A stretch of DNA of 64,000 bases, taken from the NCBI RefSeq assembly GCF_016653405.1, contig NZ_NHSN01000009.1, forward strand, positions 46,346-110,345. The letters are read 5' to 3'. A model generated the notes under the pieces. The model searched no databases and was not told where the DNA came from. It saw only the letters and a program-made list of their open reading frames with translations. Position numbers and translations under genes: made by a program. The stretch is from Halorhodospira halophila. GTDB taxonomy: Bacteria > Pseudomonadota > Gammaproteobacteria > Nitrococcales > Halorhodospiraceae. Shown here in pieces: positions 8,141-22,079 of the stretch; position 1 is the first letter of the stretch, and every line of letters begins with the position of its first letter.

Positions 8141-8554
8141 TCAGTCGGCGCCGTCCTCCGGATCGGCGTTGCTGAAACGCCTCAGCAACCGATCCCGGTA
8201 GCCCTGCTCGGCGACGTACAGGGCATCGGCGTCGTGGCCGCTGCGCTCGAGCCGGGCGCGCAGCAGCGACAGCCGCCGCTCGGCCTGGCTGCGCTGCTCC
8301 GCCGCCTCGGCGGAGGCATCGGCGTAGAGGGCGTCGATGAGGTCCTCGAGGCTGCGGATCTCCTGGCGCTCGGCCAACTCCGGTGGGATGCAGTTGGCGT
8401 TCTTGAGCACCCGGTAGGCGGTGCGCAGATGCTCGGGGATCATGGAGTCGTCATCGAGCTCCAGCGGCTGCCCGGCGCCGGGCAGGTCCTGGAGCTCGCC
8501 CTGCTCCACGGCCTCTTCCAGTCGGCGTTCGGCAATCCGGTCGATGAGGCTCAT
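8141..8554 (-). CDS. DUF1992 (DnaJ-homologue C28-like) protein
   Basis: 137 residues with the DUF1992 signature at the N-terminus: IDRIAERRLEEAVEQGELQDLPGAGQPLELDDDSMIPEHLRTAYRVLKNANCIPPEL. The same domain is found in enterobacterial YhdN and in the eukaryotic DNAJC28 family; no J domain is present here. The rest is a charged helical region. Molecular function is unknown. Its first 4 bp overlap the end of the upstream helicase gene, so it is co-transcribed with it. Confidence 0.88.
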   Translation of the reverse strand: MSLIDRIAERRLEEAVEQGELQDLPGAGQPLELDDDSMIPEHLRTAYRVLKNANCIPPELAERQEIRSLEDLIDALYADASAEAAEQRSQAERRLSLLRARLERSGHDADALYVAEQGYRDRLLRRFSNADPEDGAD

Positions 8555-10458
8555 AACACGCCCTCCCAGAAGGCCTTCACATCCTCGACACGGCGGGTCA
8601 GCGGCATCGCCGGCAGGCTGTTGCGGAACAGTCGGCCGTAGGGTTTGCCCAGCAGGCGCGGGTCCGCAATCATCAGCACGCCGCGGTCGGCGTCGTCGCG
8701 GATCAGGCGCCCGGCCCCCTGTTTCAGGGCGATGACCGCCTCGGGTAAGAGGATATCGCGAAACGCCACCCCGCCGGCATCCTCTACCGCGCGCTGCCGG
8801 GCGGCGGTCACCGGATCTCCCGGGGCGGCGAACGGCAGGCGGTCGATGATCACCGCCGAGAGCGCCGCCCCGCGGATGTCCACCCCCTGCCAGAAGCTCG
8901 CCGTACCCAGCAGGACGGCGTCGCCGGCTTGGGCGAAGGCCTCCAGCAGCCGCCCCTGCGGGGCATCGCCCTGGACCAGCAGCGGTCGCCTCAGGGCCGT
9001 CTCCAGCTGCTCGCGGGCCAGGCGCAGCGCCCGATGACTGGTGAACAGCAGGAAAACCCCGCCCGGCGTGCAGTCGATCACCTCGCGGGCCCGCGCCACC
9101 ACCGCCTGATCGTACCCCGCCTGGTTGGGCAACGGGAGCCCGCTGGGGCAGTAGAGCAGGGACTGGCCGGCGTAGTCGAACGGACTGGGCAGCTGCTCGG
9201 TGCGCACCGTATCGGCCAGCCCGAGGCGGCCCCGGAACGCAGCGAAGGAGCTACCCACCGCCAGCGTGGCCGAGAGCAGAACCCAGGCATCGGCCTCCCG
9301 CTCCATGTGCCGGCGAAAACTGCCGCCCACATCCAGGGGTGTCCGGTGCAGGGCGAAACCCCGCCCGCGGGTCTCGTACCACTGGACCTCGCCCTCCGCG
9401 GGGGCGAGGAAGCAGCCGAGGGCCTCCTCCAGCTCACCGGCGCGCCGGTGGCACGCCTCCAGCTCGGGGCCACGCTCGGCCACCAGAGCGAGGGCTTGCT
9501 GCAGGCCAGCCGCTGCCCCGCGCAGGGCTTCGGCCGCCTCGGCGCCCCCCGATTCGGCCACCGTGTACCAGGCATCCCGCTGCTCCCCCCCTTCCAGGGC
9601 CAGGCGCAGCCCGGCGACCGCCGCCTCCAGGGTATCGATGGCCGCGCGCAAATCCGGCATGTCGCCCGCTTCGCGCCGGTCGGCGATACGCACATCGCGA
9701 ACCAGATCGCGGATCGCCCGCGCCGAGACCGAGTGACCGAAGAAACGCGCGGCCGTGTCCGGGAGCAGGTGGGCCTCGTCGAGGATCACCGCTTCCGCCT
9801 CGGGCAGCACGGCCCCGTAGCCGGCATCCTTCACCGCCCAGTCGGCCAGCAGCAGGTGGTGGTTGACCACCAGCACGTCGGCCTCGTGGGCACGCCGGCG
9901 AGCCTCGTAGAAGAAGCACGTGTCGTAGGCCGGGCAACCCTGACCGAGACAGCGCTCGGGCGTGGCGGTGATGCGCTCGGCCACCCCCTCGACGCCCTGC
10001 GGCGCCTCGGCCAGGTCGCCGCTGTCCGTCGCCCGCGCCCACTCCGCCGCCGTCTGGATGGCCGCGACCTCGTCGGGGGCGGTGAACGGCCCTTCCTCCA
10101 CGGCCCGCTGCAGCCGGTAACGGCACAGGTAGTTGGCCCGCCCCTTGAGCAGGGCGGTGCGCATCGGCTGCGGGGATGCGCCCTGCAGCGCCGCCCGCAC
10201 CCGGGGCAGATCGCGGTGGAAGAGCTGATCCTGCAGGGTCCGGGTGCCGGTGGAGATGATCACCCGGCGGCCGTCGAGGAGCGTGGGCACCAGGTAGGCG
10301 TAGGTCTTGCCGATACCGGTGCCCGCCTCGGCCACCAGCACCTCGCCGTCGGCTAGCGTGTCGGCCACCGCGGCGCCAAGCTGCAGCTGCCCCGGGCGCG
10401 CGGCGAACCCTTCGATGGCCCGGCTGACCGCCCCGCCGACATCGAGTTCGGCGACCAC
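8551..10458 (-). CDS. yoaA: DinG/YoaA-family Fe-S DNA helicase
   Basis: ATP-dependent 5'-3' DNA helicase of the XPD-like superfamily 2, expected to act in repair of blocked replication forks. Present are Walker A ([12 protein letters not shown]), motif II (DEAH in [13 protein letters not shown]), four candidate Fe-S cysteines (one in NYLCRYRL, three in [12 protein letters not shown]) and C-terminal [13 protein letters not shown] and [14 protein letters not shown] motifs. The frame is open to an ATG at 10569, but that would overlap the preceding gene by 83 bp. A GTG at 10458 behind GGGGGAG gives 635 residues, the usual YoaA length, so I chose it; the start is uncertain. Confidence 0.92.
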   Translation of the reverse strand: MVAELDVGGAVSRAIEGFAARPGQLQLGAAVADTLADGEVLVAEAGTGIGKTYAYLVPTLLDGRRVIISTGTRTLQDQLFHRDLPRVRAALQGASPQPMRTALLKGRANYLCRYRLQRAVEEGPFTAPDEVAAIQTAAEWARATDSGDLAEAPQGVEGVAERITATPERCLGQGCPAYDTCFFYEARRRAHEADVLVVNHHLLLADWAVKDAGYGAVLPEAEAVILDEAHLLPDTAARFFGHSVSARAIRDLVRDVRIADRREAGDMPDLRAAIDTLEAAVAGLRLALEGGEQRDAWYTVAESGGAEAAEALRGAAAGLQQALALVAERGPELEACHRRAGELEEALGCFLAPAEGEVQWYETRGRGFALHRTPLDVGGSFRRHMEREADAWVLLSATLAVGSSFAAFRGRLGLADTVRTEQLPSPFDYAGQSLLYCPSGLPLPNQAGYDQAVVARAREVIDCTPGGVFLLFTSHRALRLAREQLETALRRPLLVQGDAPQGRLLEAFAQAGDAVLLGTASFWQGVDIRGAALSAVIIDRLPFAAPGDPVTAARQRAVEDAGGVAFRDILLPEAVIALKQGAGRLIRDDADRGVLMIADPRLLGKPYGRLFRNSLPAMPLTRRVEDVKAFWEGVL

Positions 10459-10486
10459 GGCCCGGGCGAAGGCTCCCCCGGGCGGC

Positions 10487-11107
10487 CTAGAATCGGCCAA
10501 GGCCACCGTCTCCGGTATCACCGAAGCTTCGCGCCGAGGAGGCCGCGTCCCGGGCGCCGCCCCGGTCACCGCGCTCCATGCGCGCCGCCGCCACCAGCCA
10601 CCACGCCTCGCGCATCACGGCGAGGTCGTCGCCGCCGGTGTCTACGGCGCGCAGGGCAAGCTCCTCGGCCCGCTGGTGGTGCCCCTGCTGGTAGCGCACC
10701 GCCGCCAGGTTCTGCCACAGCACCGCCCGCTCCGGCGCCTGGTCCAGGGCCTGCTCCAGGTGCTGTACCGCCCGGTCGTAGTCGCGCCTCTCGTAGGCCT
10801 CCCGCGCCTGCTGCGCCAGCGCCGCGATCTCATCGGCACCGCCGCGGGTCTCCTGCCGGGCGTCGGACTGTGGCTGCGACCACCAGCCCCCCTGTTCCTG
10901 CTCCGGCTCCTGCTGCGGCTGCGGCTGCGACCACCAGCCACCCTGCTCCTGCTGTGCCTCATCCCGGTCGTCCTGCCGGGGCGCTTCGGCCTGCGTGCGC
11001 GCGTCGCCACCGCCATCGGCAATGCCGTCATCAGGAGGCACATAGCAGGCCAGCGGCGCCAGGCAGACCAGTGCCGGCAGCGCGGAGAGCTTCCGCCATC
11101 GCATCAT
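10487..11107 (-). CDS. TPR-containing lipoprotein with a Trp/Gln repeat linker
   Basis: 206 residues. A lipoprotein signal is visible ([18 protein letters not shown], lipidation Cys at residue 21), so the protein should be anchored in the cell envelope. A disordered Gln/Glu-rich linker (about 45-85) holds two copies of [10 protein letters not shown] spaced 17 residues apart. TPR-like helices follow ([52 protein letters not shown] ...). No specific family recognised. Shares its strand with yoaA and is divergent from the chemoreceptor genes. Confidence 0.8.
   Translation of the reverse strand: MMRWRKLSALPALVCLAPLACYVPPDDGIADGGGDARTQAEAPRQDDRDEAQQEQGGWWSQPQPQQEPEQEQGGWWSQPQSDARQETRGGADEIAALAQQAREAYERRDYDRAVQHLEQALDQAPERAVLWQNLAAVRYQQGHHQRAEELALRAVDTGGDDLAVMREAWWLVAAARMERGDRGGARDAASSARSFGDTGDGGLGRF
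10872..10953 (-). repeat. 51-bp-spaced direct repeat encoding WWSQPQ units
   Basis: Two near-identical ~32-bp copies start at 10872 and 10923 (core GGCTGCGACCACCAGCC on the plus strand). The offset is 51 bp, i.e. 17 codons, so the reading frame is preserved; this is an internal coding duplication in the lipoprotein linker. Confidence 0.8.
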
Positions 11108-11181
11108 TCGGGGGCCTCGTTACAGAACCGGGCTTTGCTGCCGCCAAGGATACCAGAGCCGGGCGGAACCCGGCGCGACGC

Positions 11182-11211
11182 TTTACGGCCGGACAGCCGC
11201 CACGCTATAAG
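11182..11211 (+). promoter_or_regulatory. Sigma70-type promoter ahead of the chemoreceptor pair
   Basis: TTTACG, 18 bases, TATAAG: four and five of six matches to the -35 and -10 consensus. It lies 73 bp upstream of the first chemoreceptor ATG. Assigned by eye. Confidence 0.45.
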
Positions 11212-11283
11212 GGGCACGCGCGGGCACCGCGGCCCGTTGGCGGGATCCGCAGCCGCACGGCACCCACAGCCAGGAAAGAACGC

Positions 11284-12603
11284 ATGGACACGCCCCCGGA
11301 ACACGCACACCCCGACGCCCGCGCGGTCACCCGCTCGCGCCAGGAGGTCGCCGAGCAGGTGGCCGAGCGCAGTTCGGCGATCGGCATTGAGGCGGTGCAG
11401 ATCACCGAGGTCCTCAACGCCCTGGCCGCCGCCTTCGAGCGGCAGAATGAGTCGTTCAGCGACCTGCGCACCAACGCCCGCAGCATGGCCCGCAGCAACG
11501 AGGTGGTCCACCAGGCCGTCGACCGCGCCCAGCAGGTGGCCACCGAGGCCGGCAGCAACGTGGAGCACTCACGGGCCCGGATCCAGAAGGCGCTGGAGGA
11601 GATCCGCGAGCTGGCCGAGTCGGTGACGCGGGTGGAACGCCAGCTCGGTGCCCTCAACGAGGCGCTGCAGGGCGTTTCGAAGGTCTCCAGCGAGATCGCC
11701 ACCATCGCCAAGCAGACCAACCTGCTCGCGCTCAACGCCACCATCGAGGCCAACCGGGCCGGCGAGGTCGGCCGCGGCTTCGCCGTGGTGGCCGAGCACG
11801 TCAAGGCGCTGGCCAAGCAGACCGCCGACGCCACCGATGACATCCACACCATCCTCGACGAGCTGACCCACATCATCGACCGCCTGGTCCAGAAAGGCGG
11901 CGAAAGCACGCTGCAGGCCGAGGCGGTGCGCGACGGCACCGAGGCGATCCAGGAGATCATGGAGACCGCCGGCAGCGCCATGGCCGATATCGACACCGAC
12001 TCGGGCCGCGTCCGCGAGTCGGTGCATACCATCGACCACTACTGCCGGCGCACCGTCGAGGGGCTCGAAGAGCTGGCCGACACCGTGCGCCGGGCCACCG
12101 ACACGCTGCAGGCCGCCGACCAGCGCGCCGAGAAGATCAGTCGCCACGCCCACGAGCTGATCCGGCGCACCGCCGTCGACGGGGTGGAGACCCGGGACAC
12201 GCGGCTGATCCGGCGGATCCGCCGGATCGCCGCCGAACTGGGCGAGACGCTGCCGGCCGAGGCCGGCGCCGAGCAGATCGCCGCCCAGGCGCGCTCCGCC
12301 CTCGAGCAGCTCGTCGAGGGAGAAACCGGCGTACGCGCCGCCCTGATCTGCGACGCCGAGGGGCACTGCCTGGCGGCCACCGTGCCGCCGGGCGGCGCGA
12401 CCGGCCTGCGCGATGCTCTGCAGGGACAGCGGCTCGACGACCGCCCCACCCGCTCGGCCCTGCGCAGCCGCGAGCCGTACCTGCTGCAGACCTACCGGCT
12501 GCAGTACGGCGGCGCGGGGCCGGTGGTCCAGGAGATCAGCGCACCGGTGCAGGCCGGGGGGCAGGTCCGGGGCTGCCTGCGGGTGATCTACGGCGGCGAG
12601 TGA
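11284..12603 (+). CDS. Soluble methyl-accepting chemotaxis protein with C-terminal sensor remnant
   Basis: 439 residues with no membrane segment or HAMP domain, so cytoplasmic. The signalling coiled coil occupies about residues 20-290, with a hairpin tip [20 protein letters not shown] followed by [20 protein letters not shown]; the tip departs from the usual [10 protein letters not shown] at two positions. The C-terminal 150 residues end in a module ([17 protein letters not shown] ... [14 protein letters not shown] ... [10 protein letters not shown]) that resembles the C-terminal domain of the next gene but is shorter. The ATG is 9 bp after AGGAAAG. It appears translationally linked to the following receptor gene. 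Confidence 0.9.
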   Translation: MDTPPEHAHPDARAVTRSRQEVAEQVAERSSAIGIEAVQITEVLNALAAAFERQNESFSDLRTNARSMARSNEVVHQAVDRAQQVATEAGSNVEHSRARIQKALEEIRELAESVTRVERQLGALNEALQGVSKVSSEIATIAKQTNLLALNATIEANRAGEVGRGFAVVAEHVKALAKQTADATDDIHTILDELTHIIDRLVQKGGESTLQAEAVRDGTEAIQEIMETAGSAMADIDTDSGRVRESVHTIDHYCRRTVEGLEELADTVRRATDTLQAADQRAEKISRHAHELIRRTAVDGVETRDTRLIRRIRRIAAELGETLPAEAGAEQIAAQARSALEQLVEGETGVRAALICDAEGHCLAATVPPGGATGLRDALQGQRLDDRPTRSALRSREPYLLQTYRLQYGGAGPVVQEISAPVQAGGQVRGCLRVIYGGE

Positions 12604-12626
12604 ACGATAGCGACGGAGCAGCGGGT

Positions 12627-14093
12627 ATGGCGTTCATCGATTTCTTGAGGGGCCGTGGCTTCCTACCGGGGCGCTCCGGCGCTCCCCGGGCGGATACCGG
12701 ACGGGACGCCCGGGAGCACGCCCTGGCGCAGGCCATCCGCGGCGTCTCGGAGGAGACCAGCCAGCTGGGCCTGGAGGTCTCCGACGTGCACGGCAACGTG
12801 GACGACACCGCCGCGCAGATGGAGCGCGAGGCGCGGTTGTTCCAGGAGCTGCGCGAGTCGTGCCAGCGCCTGTCCGAGGCGAACAAGGTCGTCGACGCGG
12901 CGGCCCGTAACGCCCAGCACGTCTCCGGTGCAGCGCGGGCCGACATGCGCCGCTCCGAAGACCGCATCCGCGATGCTCTGCAGCGGATCGCCGGGCTGAG
13001 CACCTCGGTGCGCGAGATCGAGAGCGACCTGGAGCATCTCAACGAGGCGATGCAGCGGGTCACCAAGGTGGCGCGGGGGATCGGCGCCATCGCCAAGCAG
13101 ACCAACCTGCTCGCCCTCAATGCGTCCATCGAGGCAGCCCGTGCCGGCGATGCCGGCCAGGGGTTCGCCGTGGTGGCCGAGCAGGTCAAGTCCCTGGCCG
13201 CCCAGACCAGCGAGGCCACCGGGGACATGGACCGCACCCTGCAGAACCTCACCGAGCAGACCCAGGAGCTGATCGCCATCGGCCACCACAGCACGCGCCG
13301 GGCGCAGCGGGTGGAGCAGACCACGGGGCAGATGCAGAGCCTGTTCGAGCAGCTCGAGCAGTCCATGGCGTCGGTGGATGCCGAATCGGCGCGGATCGCC
13401 GAGGCGGTCCAGGAGATCGACACGCAGAGCGAGCACACCATCGAGCGCTTCGACCACAACACCGCCGAGCTGGAGGCCTCCCACTCTGACCTCGAGCGCG
13501 GCCGGGCCCAGATCGACCGCTTCCTCGCTTTCACCGAGGAGCTGATGAACCTGGCCAACGCCTCGGACGTCGATACCGAGGACACCCCATACATCGTCCG
13601 GGTCATGGAGGTCGCGCGGCAGGTGTCGGAGCGCTTCGAGGCGGCCATCCGCGAAGGCGAGATCAGCGAGGCGGACCTCTTCGACCGCGACTACCGCGAG
13701 GTCCCGGGGACCGACCCACAGCAGTATGAGACGCGGTTCGTGGCCTTCACCGATCGGGTCCTGCCCGAGCTCCAGGAGCCGCCACTGGAGGATGCGCACA
13801 TCTCCGGGTGTTTCGTCATCGACAACCGGGGCTACATCCCCACCCACAATCGCCACGTCTCGCACCCGCAGCGTCCCGGCGACCCACAGTGGAACGCCCG
13901 CCACGCCCGGCAGCGGCGTATCTGGGAGGACCGCACCGCACAGTCGGCGGCGCGCAACGAGAAACCCTTCCTGCTGCAGACCTACCGGCGGGACATGGGC
14001 GGCGGCCGCTTCGAGTTGATCCGCGACGTCTCCGCCCCGATCCAGGTCCGGGGCAAACACTGGGGGGCGGTGCGGATGCTCTACGAGCCATAG
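12627..14093 (+). CDS. Soluble methyl-accepting chemotaxis protein with C-terminal sensor domain
   Basis: 488 residues from an ATG preceded by GGAG (a GTG at 12600 overlapping the previous stop is an alternative). No transmembrane segment. The signalling domain has the canonical tip [20 protein letters not shown] and [20 protein letters not shown]. The C-terminal ~170 residues form a sensor-like module with [40 protein letters not shown] and [13 protein letters not shown], also known at the C-terminus of other bacterial chemoreceptors. Ligand unknown. Follows a paralogue directly; convergent with sufS. Confidence 0.93.
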   Translation: MAFIDFLRGRGFLPGRSGAPRADTGRDAREHALAQAIRGVSEETSQLGLEVSDVHGNVDDTAAQMEREARLFQELRESCQRLSEANKVVDAAARNAQHVSGAARADMRRSEDRIRDALQRIAGLSTSVREIESDLEHLNEAMQRVTKVARGIGAIAKQTNLLALNASIEAARAGDAGQGFAVVAEQVKSLAAQTSEATGDMDRTLQNLTEQTQELIAIGHHSTRRAQRVEQTTGQMQSLFEQLEQSMASVDAESARIAEAVQEIDTQSEHTIERFDHNTAELEASHSDLERGRAQIDRFLAFTEELMNLANASDVDTEDTPYIVRVMEVARQVSERFEAAIREGEISEADLFDRDYREVPGTDPQQYETRFVAFTDRVLPELQEPPLEDAHISGCFVIDNRGYIPTHNRHVSHPQRPGDPQWNARHARQRRIWEDRTAQSAARNEKPFLLQTYRRDMGGGRFELIRDVSAPIQVRGKHWGAVRMLYEP

Positions 14094-14100
14094 CCGCCAC

Positions 14101-14132
14101 CGGCCGGGGCGCCGGCGCCACCGCCCCGGCCG
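14101..14132. terminator. Bidirectional terminator-like hairpin
   Basis: CGGCCGGGGC and GCCCCGGCCG form a perfect 10-bp stem with a 12-nt loop, in the 45-bp gap between the converging chemoreceptor and sufS genes. No U-tract. Confidence 0.65.
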
Positions 14133-14138
14133 CGTCGG

Positions 14139-15389
14139 TCAGCCGAACAGGCGGCGGACCTTCTCCAGGGCCACCACCAGGCTCTCCACCTCGTCGTGGG
14201 TGTTGTAGACGCCGAACGACGCCCGTGCCGTGGCCGGCACGCCGTAGCGCTCCATCAGCGGCTGGGCGCAGTGGTGACCGGCGCGGATGGCGATCCCCTG
14301 CTCGTCGAGGAGCATGGCCACGTCGTTGGGGTGCGTCCCCTCCATGATGAAGGAGACGGCCCCGGCCCGACGCTGCGGCCGGCCGATGAGCTGCACCCCC
14401 GGCACCGCGGCGATGGCCTCGGCCGCGTGGCCGACCAGTTCTTCCTCCCGAGCGGCGATCCGTTCGCGGCCGATGGCCTCGATATAGCGCAGTGCCTCGC
14501 CCAGGCCGATGGCGCCGGCGATATTCGGCGTCCCCGCCTCGAAGCGCGCCGGCGGCTCGGCGTACTCGGTGCCCTCGAAGGAGACGTGGCGGATCATGTC
14601 GCCCCCGCCCTGATACGGCACCATCCCGGCCAGGTGCTCATAGCGGCCCCACAGGACGCCGATGCCGGTAGGCCCGTAGGCCTTGTGGCCCGAGAAGGCG
14701 TAGAAGTCGACCCCCAGCTCCTGGACGTCCACCGGCAGATGGGGAGCGGCCTGCGCCCCGTCCAGGAGCACGGGCACCCCTTCGGCCCGGGCCATGGCGG
14801 CGATCTCCGCCACCGGGTTGACGGTACCGAGGGCGTTGGAGACGTGGACCACGCTGACCAGCCGGGTGCGCTCATGGATCATGCCGCGCACCGTTTCCAG
14901 ATCCACGTCGCCGTTGTCGTCGATGGGCACCACCCGCAGGGTGGCACCGGTCCGCTCGCAGACCAGCTGCCAGGGAACGATGTTCGAGTGGTGCTCCATG
15001 TGGGTGACGAGGATCTCATCCCCCGGCCCGACCCGGGGCGCGACGAAGCTGTGCGCCACCAGATTGATCGCCTCGGTGACCCCGCGCAGGAAGATGACCT
15101 CCCGCTCGCTGGGGGCGTTGAGGAAGCGCTGGGCCTCGGTCCGCGCCCCCTCGAAGGCCGTGGTCGCCTCCTGGGAGAGGGTGTGCACCCCGCGATGGAC
15201 GTTGGCGTAGTAGTGCTGATAGCAGCCGAGTTCGGCATCGATCACCGACTGCGGCTTCTGCGCACTGGCGGCGCTGTCGAGGTAGATCAGCGGCCGTCCG
15301 TTGACCTCGCGGCGGAGCACGGGGAAGTCGGCGCGCAGCCGGTCCACATCCACCGCCCCCGGGCGGGTCGCCTCCTCGACCATGCTCAT
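14139..15389 (-). CDS. sufS: Cysteine desulfurase SufS
   Basis: PLP enzyme that removes sulfur from cysteine as enzyme-bound persulfide for Fe-S assembly. The 416-residue protein has the group II pattern: PLIYLDSAASAQKP, VTHMEHHSNIVPWQ, VLLDGAQAAPHL, the PLP Lys in FSGHKAYGPTGIGVLWG, and the persulfide Cys in IRAGHHCAQPLM. Last gene of the suf operon, overlapping sufD by 4 bp. Its usual sulfur acceptor (SufE or SufU) is not encoded next to it. Confidence 0.98.
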   Translation of the reverse strand: MSMVEEATRPGAVDVDRLRADFPVLRREVNGRPLIYLDSAASAQKPQSVIDAELGCYQHYYANVHRGVHTLSQEATTAFEGARTEAQRFLNAPSEREVIFLRGVTEAINLVAHSFVAPRVGPGDEILVTHMEHHSNIVPWQLVCERTGATLRVVPIDDNGDVDLETVRGMIHERTRLVSVVHVSNALGTVNPVAEIAAMARAEGVPVLLDGAQAAPHLPVDVQELGVDFYAFSGHKAYGPTGIGVLWGRYEHLAGMVPYQGGGDMIRHVSFEGTEYAEPPARFEAGTPNIAGAIGLGEALRYIEAIGRERIAAREEELVGHAAEAIAAVPGVQLIGRPQRRAGAVSFIMEGTHPNDVAMLLDEQGIAIRAGHHCAQPLMERYGVPATARASFGVYNTHDEVESLVVALEKVRRLFG

Positions 15390-16723
15390 GCCTCAAAACC
15401 CTCCAGTTGCTCGCCGCCCGGCAGGAACCGGCGCAGGAGCGCACGCTCGTACGCGGCGGCCTGCGGGCAACGCACGGTCTCCACCACCTCGGCGACGAAG
15501 GCGTAGGTCAGCAGGCTCTTGGCCACGACGGGATCGATGCCGCGGGCGCGCATGTAGAACAGCGCCTGCTCATCGAGCTCGCCCACCGTGGAGCCGTGGG
15601 TGCAGCGCACGTCGTCGGCGAAGATCTCCAGGCGCGGATTGGAGTGGGCCAGCGCCCGCGGGCTGAGGATCAGGTTGCGGTTCTCCTGCTCGGCGTCGGT
15701 CTTCTGCGCCCCCGGATGGACCTTGATCAGGCCGTCGAAGACGGTCTCCGAGCGCCCGTCGAGCACGCCCTTGAAGACCTGGCGACTGCGCGTGTGCTCG
15801 GCGTCGTGGTGGACCCAGGTGTGGTGGTCGACGAAGCGCTGGCCGTCGCTGAGGTGGATGCCGGTGAGATCCCCCTCGCCGTTATCGCCTTGTACGGTCG
15901 CCTCGATGTCCACACGCACCTTGTCGCCGCCCCAGACAAAGGAGTGGGCGCCGACCCGGGCATCGCGGGCAGCGGTGCCGCTGACCGCCCCCAGCTGGCA
16001 GCCGGCGTCGCCCTCCTCGCTGATCCGGGTCAGATCCACCTGGGCGCCGGCATCGGCGATGAGCTCGGTGACCGGACAGCTGAGGTAGGCCGCCTGCGGA
16101 TCACCGCTATGGTACTCCACCACACGCAGGTGGCTGGCCTCCTCGCCGTGGACGATCACACGCGGGTAGACGGCGTGGCCGGCAGTGGCAGCGCTGGTGT
16201 AGCAGACGATAAGCAGCGGCGCCTCGACCATCGCCCCGCGGGCCACCTGCACGGCCACTCCCTCGCCCATCAAAGCGGTGTTCAGGGCGATGAACGGGCT
16301 GTTGGCCGGGTCGGCGTGGGCGGCCAGATGCGTCTGCAGCCAGGCGGGTTCCTCGGCCAGCGCCTCGCTCAGGGGGCGCACCGAGACCCCGGCGGGCAGC
16401 TTGGCGTAATCCGAACGCGCCGGATCCAGCTGCCCATCAACGAAGACCAGCCGGGGCCCATCGCCGGGCGGGAGAAGTTGATCAAGCCGCCCGGTCAGGC
16501 CGTCGTCTACCTCGCCCGGGCCCTGCGGCGGGCGAAAGTCGCTGCGCAGCACCGGGGTCAGGTCGATGTGCTTCCACGCCTCCCAGCGCCGGGTCGGGAA
16601 GCCGTGGGCGTCGAAGGTGGCCATGGCCGCGCGACGACGCTCGGCCAGCCAGGCCGGCCCCGGGTCGGCGAGGTCGTCGAAGACCGCGCGCGGGTGACTC
16701 TTGAGCTCTTCCACCGCTCCCAT
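15386..16723 (-). CDS. sufD: Fe-S cluster scaffold subunit SufD
   Basis: Partner of SufB and SufC in the SufBC2D scaffold. The 445-residue protein shows the SufB/SufD core beta-helix with DHHTWVHHDAEHTRSRQVFKGVLDGRSETVFDGLIKVHPGAQKTDAEQENRNLILS and the terminal DDVRCTHGSTVGELDEQALFYMRARGI, where the His is the conserved C-terminal ligand. It lies 1 bp after sufC and overlaps sufS by 4 bp. Confidence 0.97.
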   Translation of the reverse strand: MGAVEELKSHPRAVFDDLADPGPAWLAERRRAAMATFDAHGFPTRRWEAWKHIDLTPVLRSDFRPPQGPGEVDDGLTGRLDQLLPPGDGPRLVFVDGQLDPARSDYAKLPAGVSVRPLSEALAEEPAWLQTHLAAHADPANSPFIALNTALMGEGVAVQVARGAMVEAPLLIVCYTSAATAGHAVYPRVIVHGEEASHLRVVEYHSGDPQAAYLSCPVTELIADAGAQVDLTRISEEGDAGCQLGAVSGTAARDARVGAHSFVWGGDKVRVDIEATVQGDNGEGDLTGIHLSDGQRFVDHHTWVHHDAEHTRSRQVFKGVLDGRSETVFDGLIKVHPGAQKTDAEQENRNLILSPRALAHSNPRLEIFADDVRCTHGSTVGELDEQALFYMRARGIDPVVAKSLLTYAFVAEVVETVRCPQAAAYERALLRRFLPGGEQLEGFEA

Positions 16724-16724
16724 G

Positions 16725-17477
<753 letters not shown>

Positions 17478-17502
17478 GGTCCGCTTCTCCTGGGAATCTG
17501 TC

Positions 17503-18987
<1,485 letters not shown>

Positions 18988-19008
18988 GTCGCCCAAGCCT
19001 CCGGCTGC

Positions 19009-19461
19009 TCAGTGGCCAATAACCTGTTGACGGGCGTAGATCCCCACCGGCGCGCTGGCCGGCTCGCCCATCTCCGCCAGACTCACCGCCGCCAGGGCCT
19101 GCCGGACCACGGAGCTGATCCGCGACCAGGTGGCGCTGGCATTGCAGTCCTCGACGTGCGTGCAATTATCGGTCCCGCTCTCGACGCACTCGGTGAAGGC
19201 GATCGGCCCCTCGAGGGCCTCGATGACCTCGGCCACCGAGATCTGCTCGGGGGGCCGGGCCAGGCCGTAGCCGCCCTTGGCGCCGCGGTAGGAGCACAGC
19301 AGCCCGGCATGCACCAGCTGCTTCATGACCTTGCTAACCATCGGTTGCGGCAGGCCGTGGGCGCCCGCCAGCTGCGCGGCGTTGACCCGTTCTCCCGGCC
19401 GGCGTGCCATGGCCGAGAGGATGACAACGCCGTAATCGGTCTCGCGGTTGATTCGGAGCAT
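19009..19461 (-). CDS. Rrf2-family SUF operon regulator
   Basis: 150-residue winged-helix transcription regulator of the IscR/Rrf2 family, matching the class that heads suf operons in gammaproteobacteria. Features: N-terminal MLRINRETDYGVVILSAMAR, recognition helix region LPQPMVSKVMKQLVHAGLL, wing RGAKGGYGLAR, and three cysteines at residues 92, 100 and 106 (C-x7-C-x5-C) expected to hold an Fe-S cluster. Probably represses sufBCDS when clusters are plentiful. Two inverted repeats immediately upstream are candidate autoregulatory operators. Confidence 0.94.
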   Translation of the reverse strand: MLRINRETDYGVVILSAMARRPGERVNAAQLAGAHGLPQPMVSKVMKQLVHAGLLCSYRGAKGGYGLARPPEQISVAEVIEALEGPIAFTECVESGTDNCTHVEDCNASATWSRISSVVRQALAAVSLAEMGEPASAPVGIYARQQVIGH

Positions 19462-19483
19462 GATCTCTGACTTCGCTCAATCC

Positions 19484-19498
19484 GTACTCAAAGGGTAC
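19484..19498 (-). promoter_or_regulatory. Candidate Rrf2 operator, proximal site
   Basis: Imperfect inverted repeat GTACT, five bases, GGTAC, ending 23 bp upstream of the regulator start codon. Size and position suit an Rrf2-type homodimer site; the sequence is not a known IscR consensus. Confidence 0.4.
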
Positions 19499-19518
19499 AT
19501 ATTCCCGAACCCGAAGGG

Positions 19519-19537
19519 AAGACTCTTTAGAAGTCTT
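19519..19537. promoter_or_regulatory. Candidate Rrf2 operator, distal site
   Basis: Perfect inverted repeat AAGACT, seven bases, AGTCTT, in the AT-richest part of the 167-bp gap between the SUF regulator and the divergent small gene. It could serve either gene. Confidence 0.4.
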
Positions 19538-19628
19538 ATAGTTCTAGGCGTGCGCCCCTCCTGGATCCCCGCGGCGGCGCCGATCCATGGCAGGATGGGG
19601 GCGACTTGCCCGATCAGGAGAGCAGCTG

Positions 19629-19895
19629 TTGAATCCCCGGCCGCACAAACCGCGACTGCGCACAACCTACCGGCTGATCATCGAGGAGCGTGACAACGGC
19701 TGGGAGGTAGTCTTCTACAACGAACAGGGCGGCGTGCAGCACATCGGCAACTCGCAGACCGAGATCGCGGCGCTGCGCTCGGCCTACTTCATCGCCCGTT
19801 ACTACCACTACGAGCACGACGTGCTCATGCGCACCCGGCACGGCGACAAACGCCTGGATATCGAGACCCTGATGCAGAACCGCCGTCCGAGCTGA
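19629..19895 (+). CDS. Small conserved-looking hypothetical protein
   Basis: 88 residues, not recognised. A basic start (NPRPHKPRLRTTYRLIIEERDN) leads into a compact alternating region (GWEVVFYNEQGGVQHIGNSQTEIAALRSAYFIARYYHYEHDVL) that looks like a small alpha/beta fold; no signal peptide, membrane segment or cysteine. I propose TTG 19629 with AGGAGA 7 bp upstream; the next candidate is an ATG at 19587, also in frame. Divergent from the SUF regulator and convergent with uvrB, 13 bp from its stop. Confidence 0.65.
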   Translation: MNPRPHKPRLRTTYRLIIEERDNGWEVVFYNEQGGVQHIGNSQTEIAALRSAYFIARYYHYEHDVLMRTRHGDKRLDIETLMQNRRPS

Positions 19896-19908
19896 ACCGC
19901 AGGCCCGC

Positions 19909-21939
<2,031 letters not shown>

Positions 21940-22079
21940 CGAACCCCCGCATTCATCTTGGGCGCACCCTGACCCGGCGCCCTGCACACAGCGTCTACCC
22001 GCTCGACCAACGACACCACCTGCCGGACCCTGCCCACTGAACCCCGAAGCCTCAACCCCGCCCCACGCGCACTGAACCG

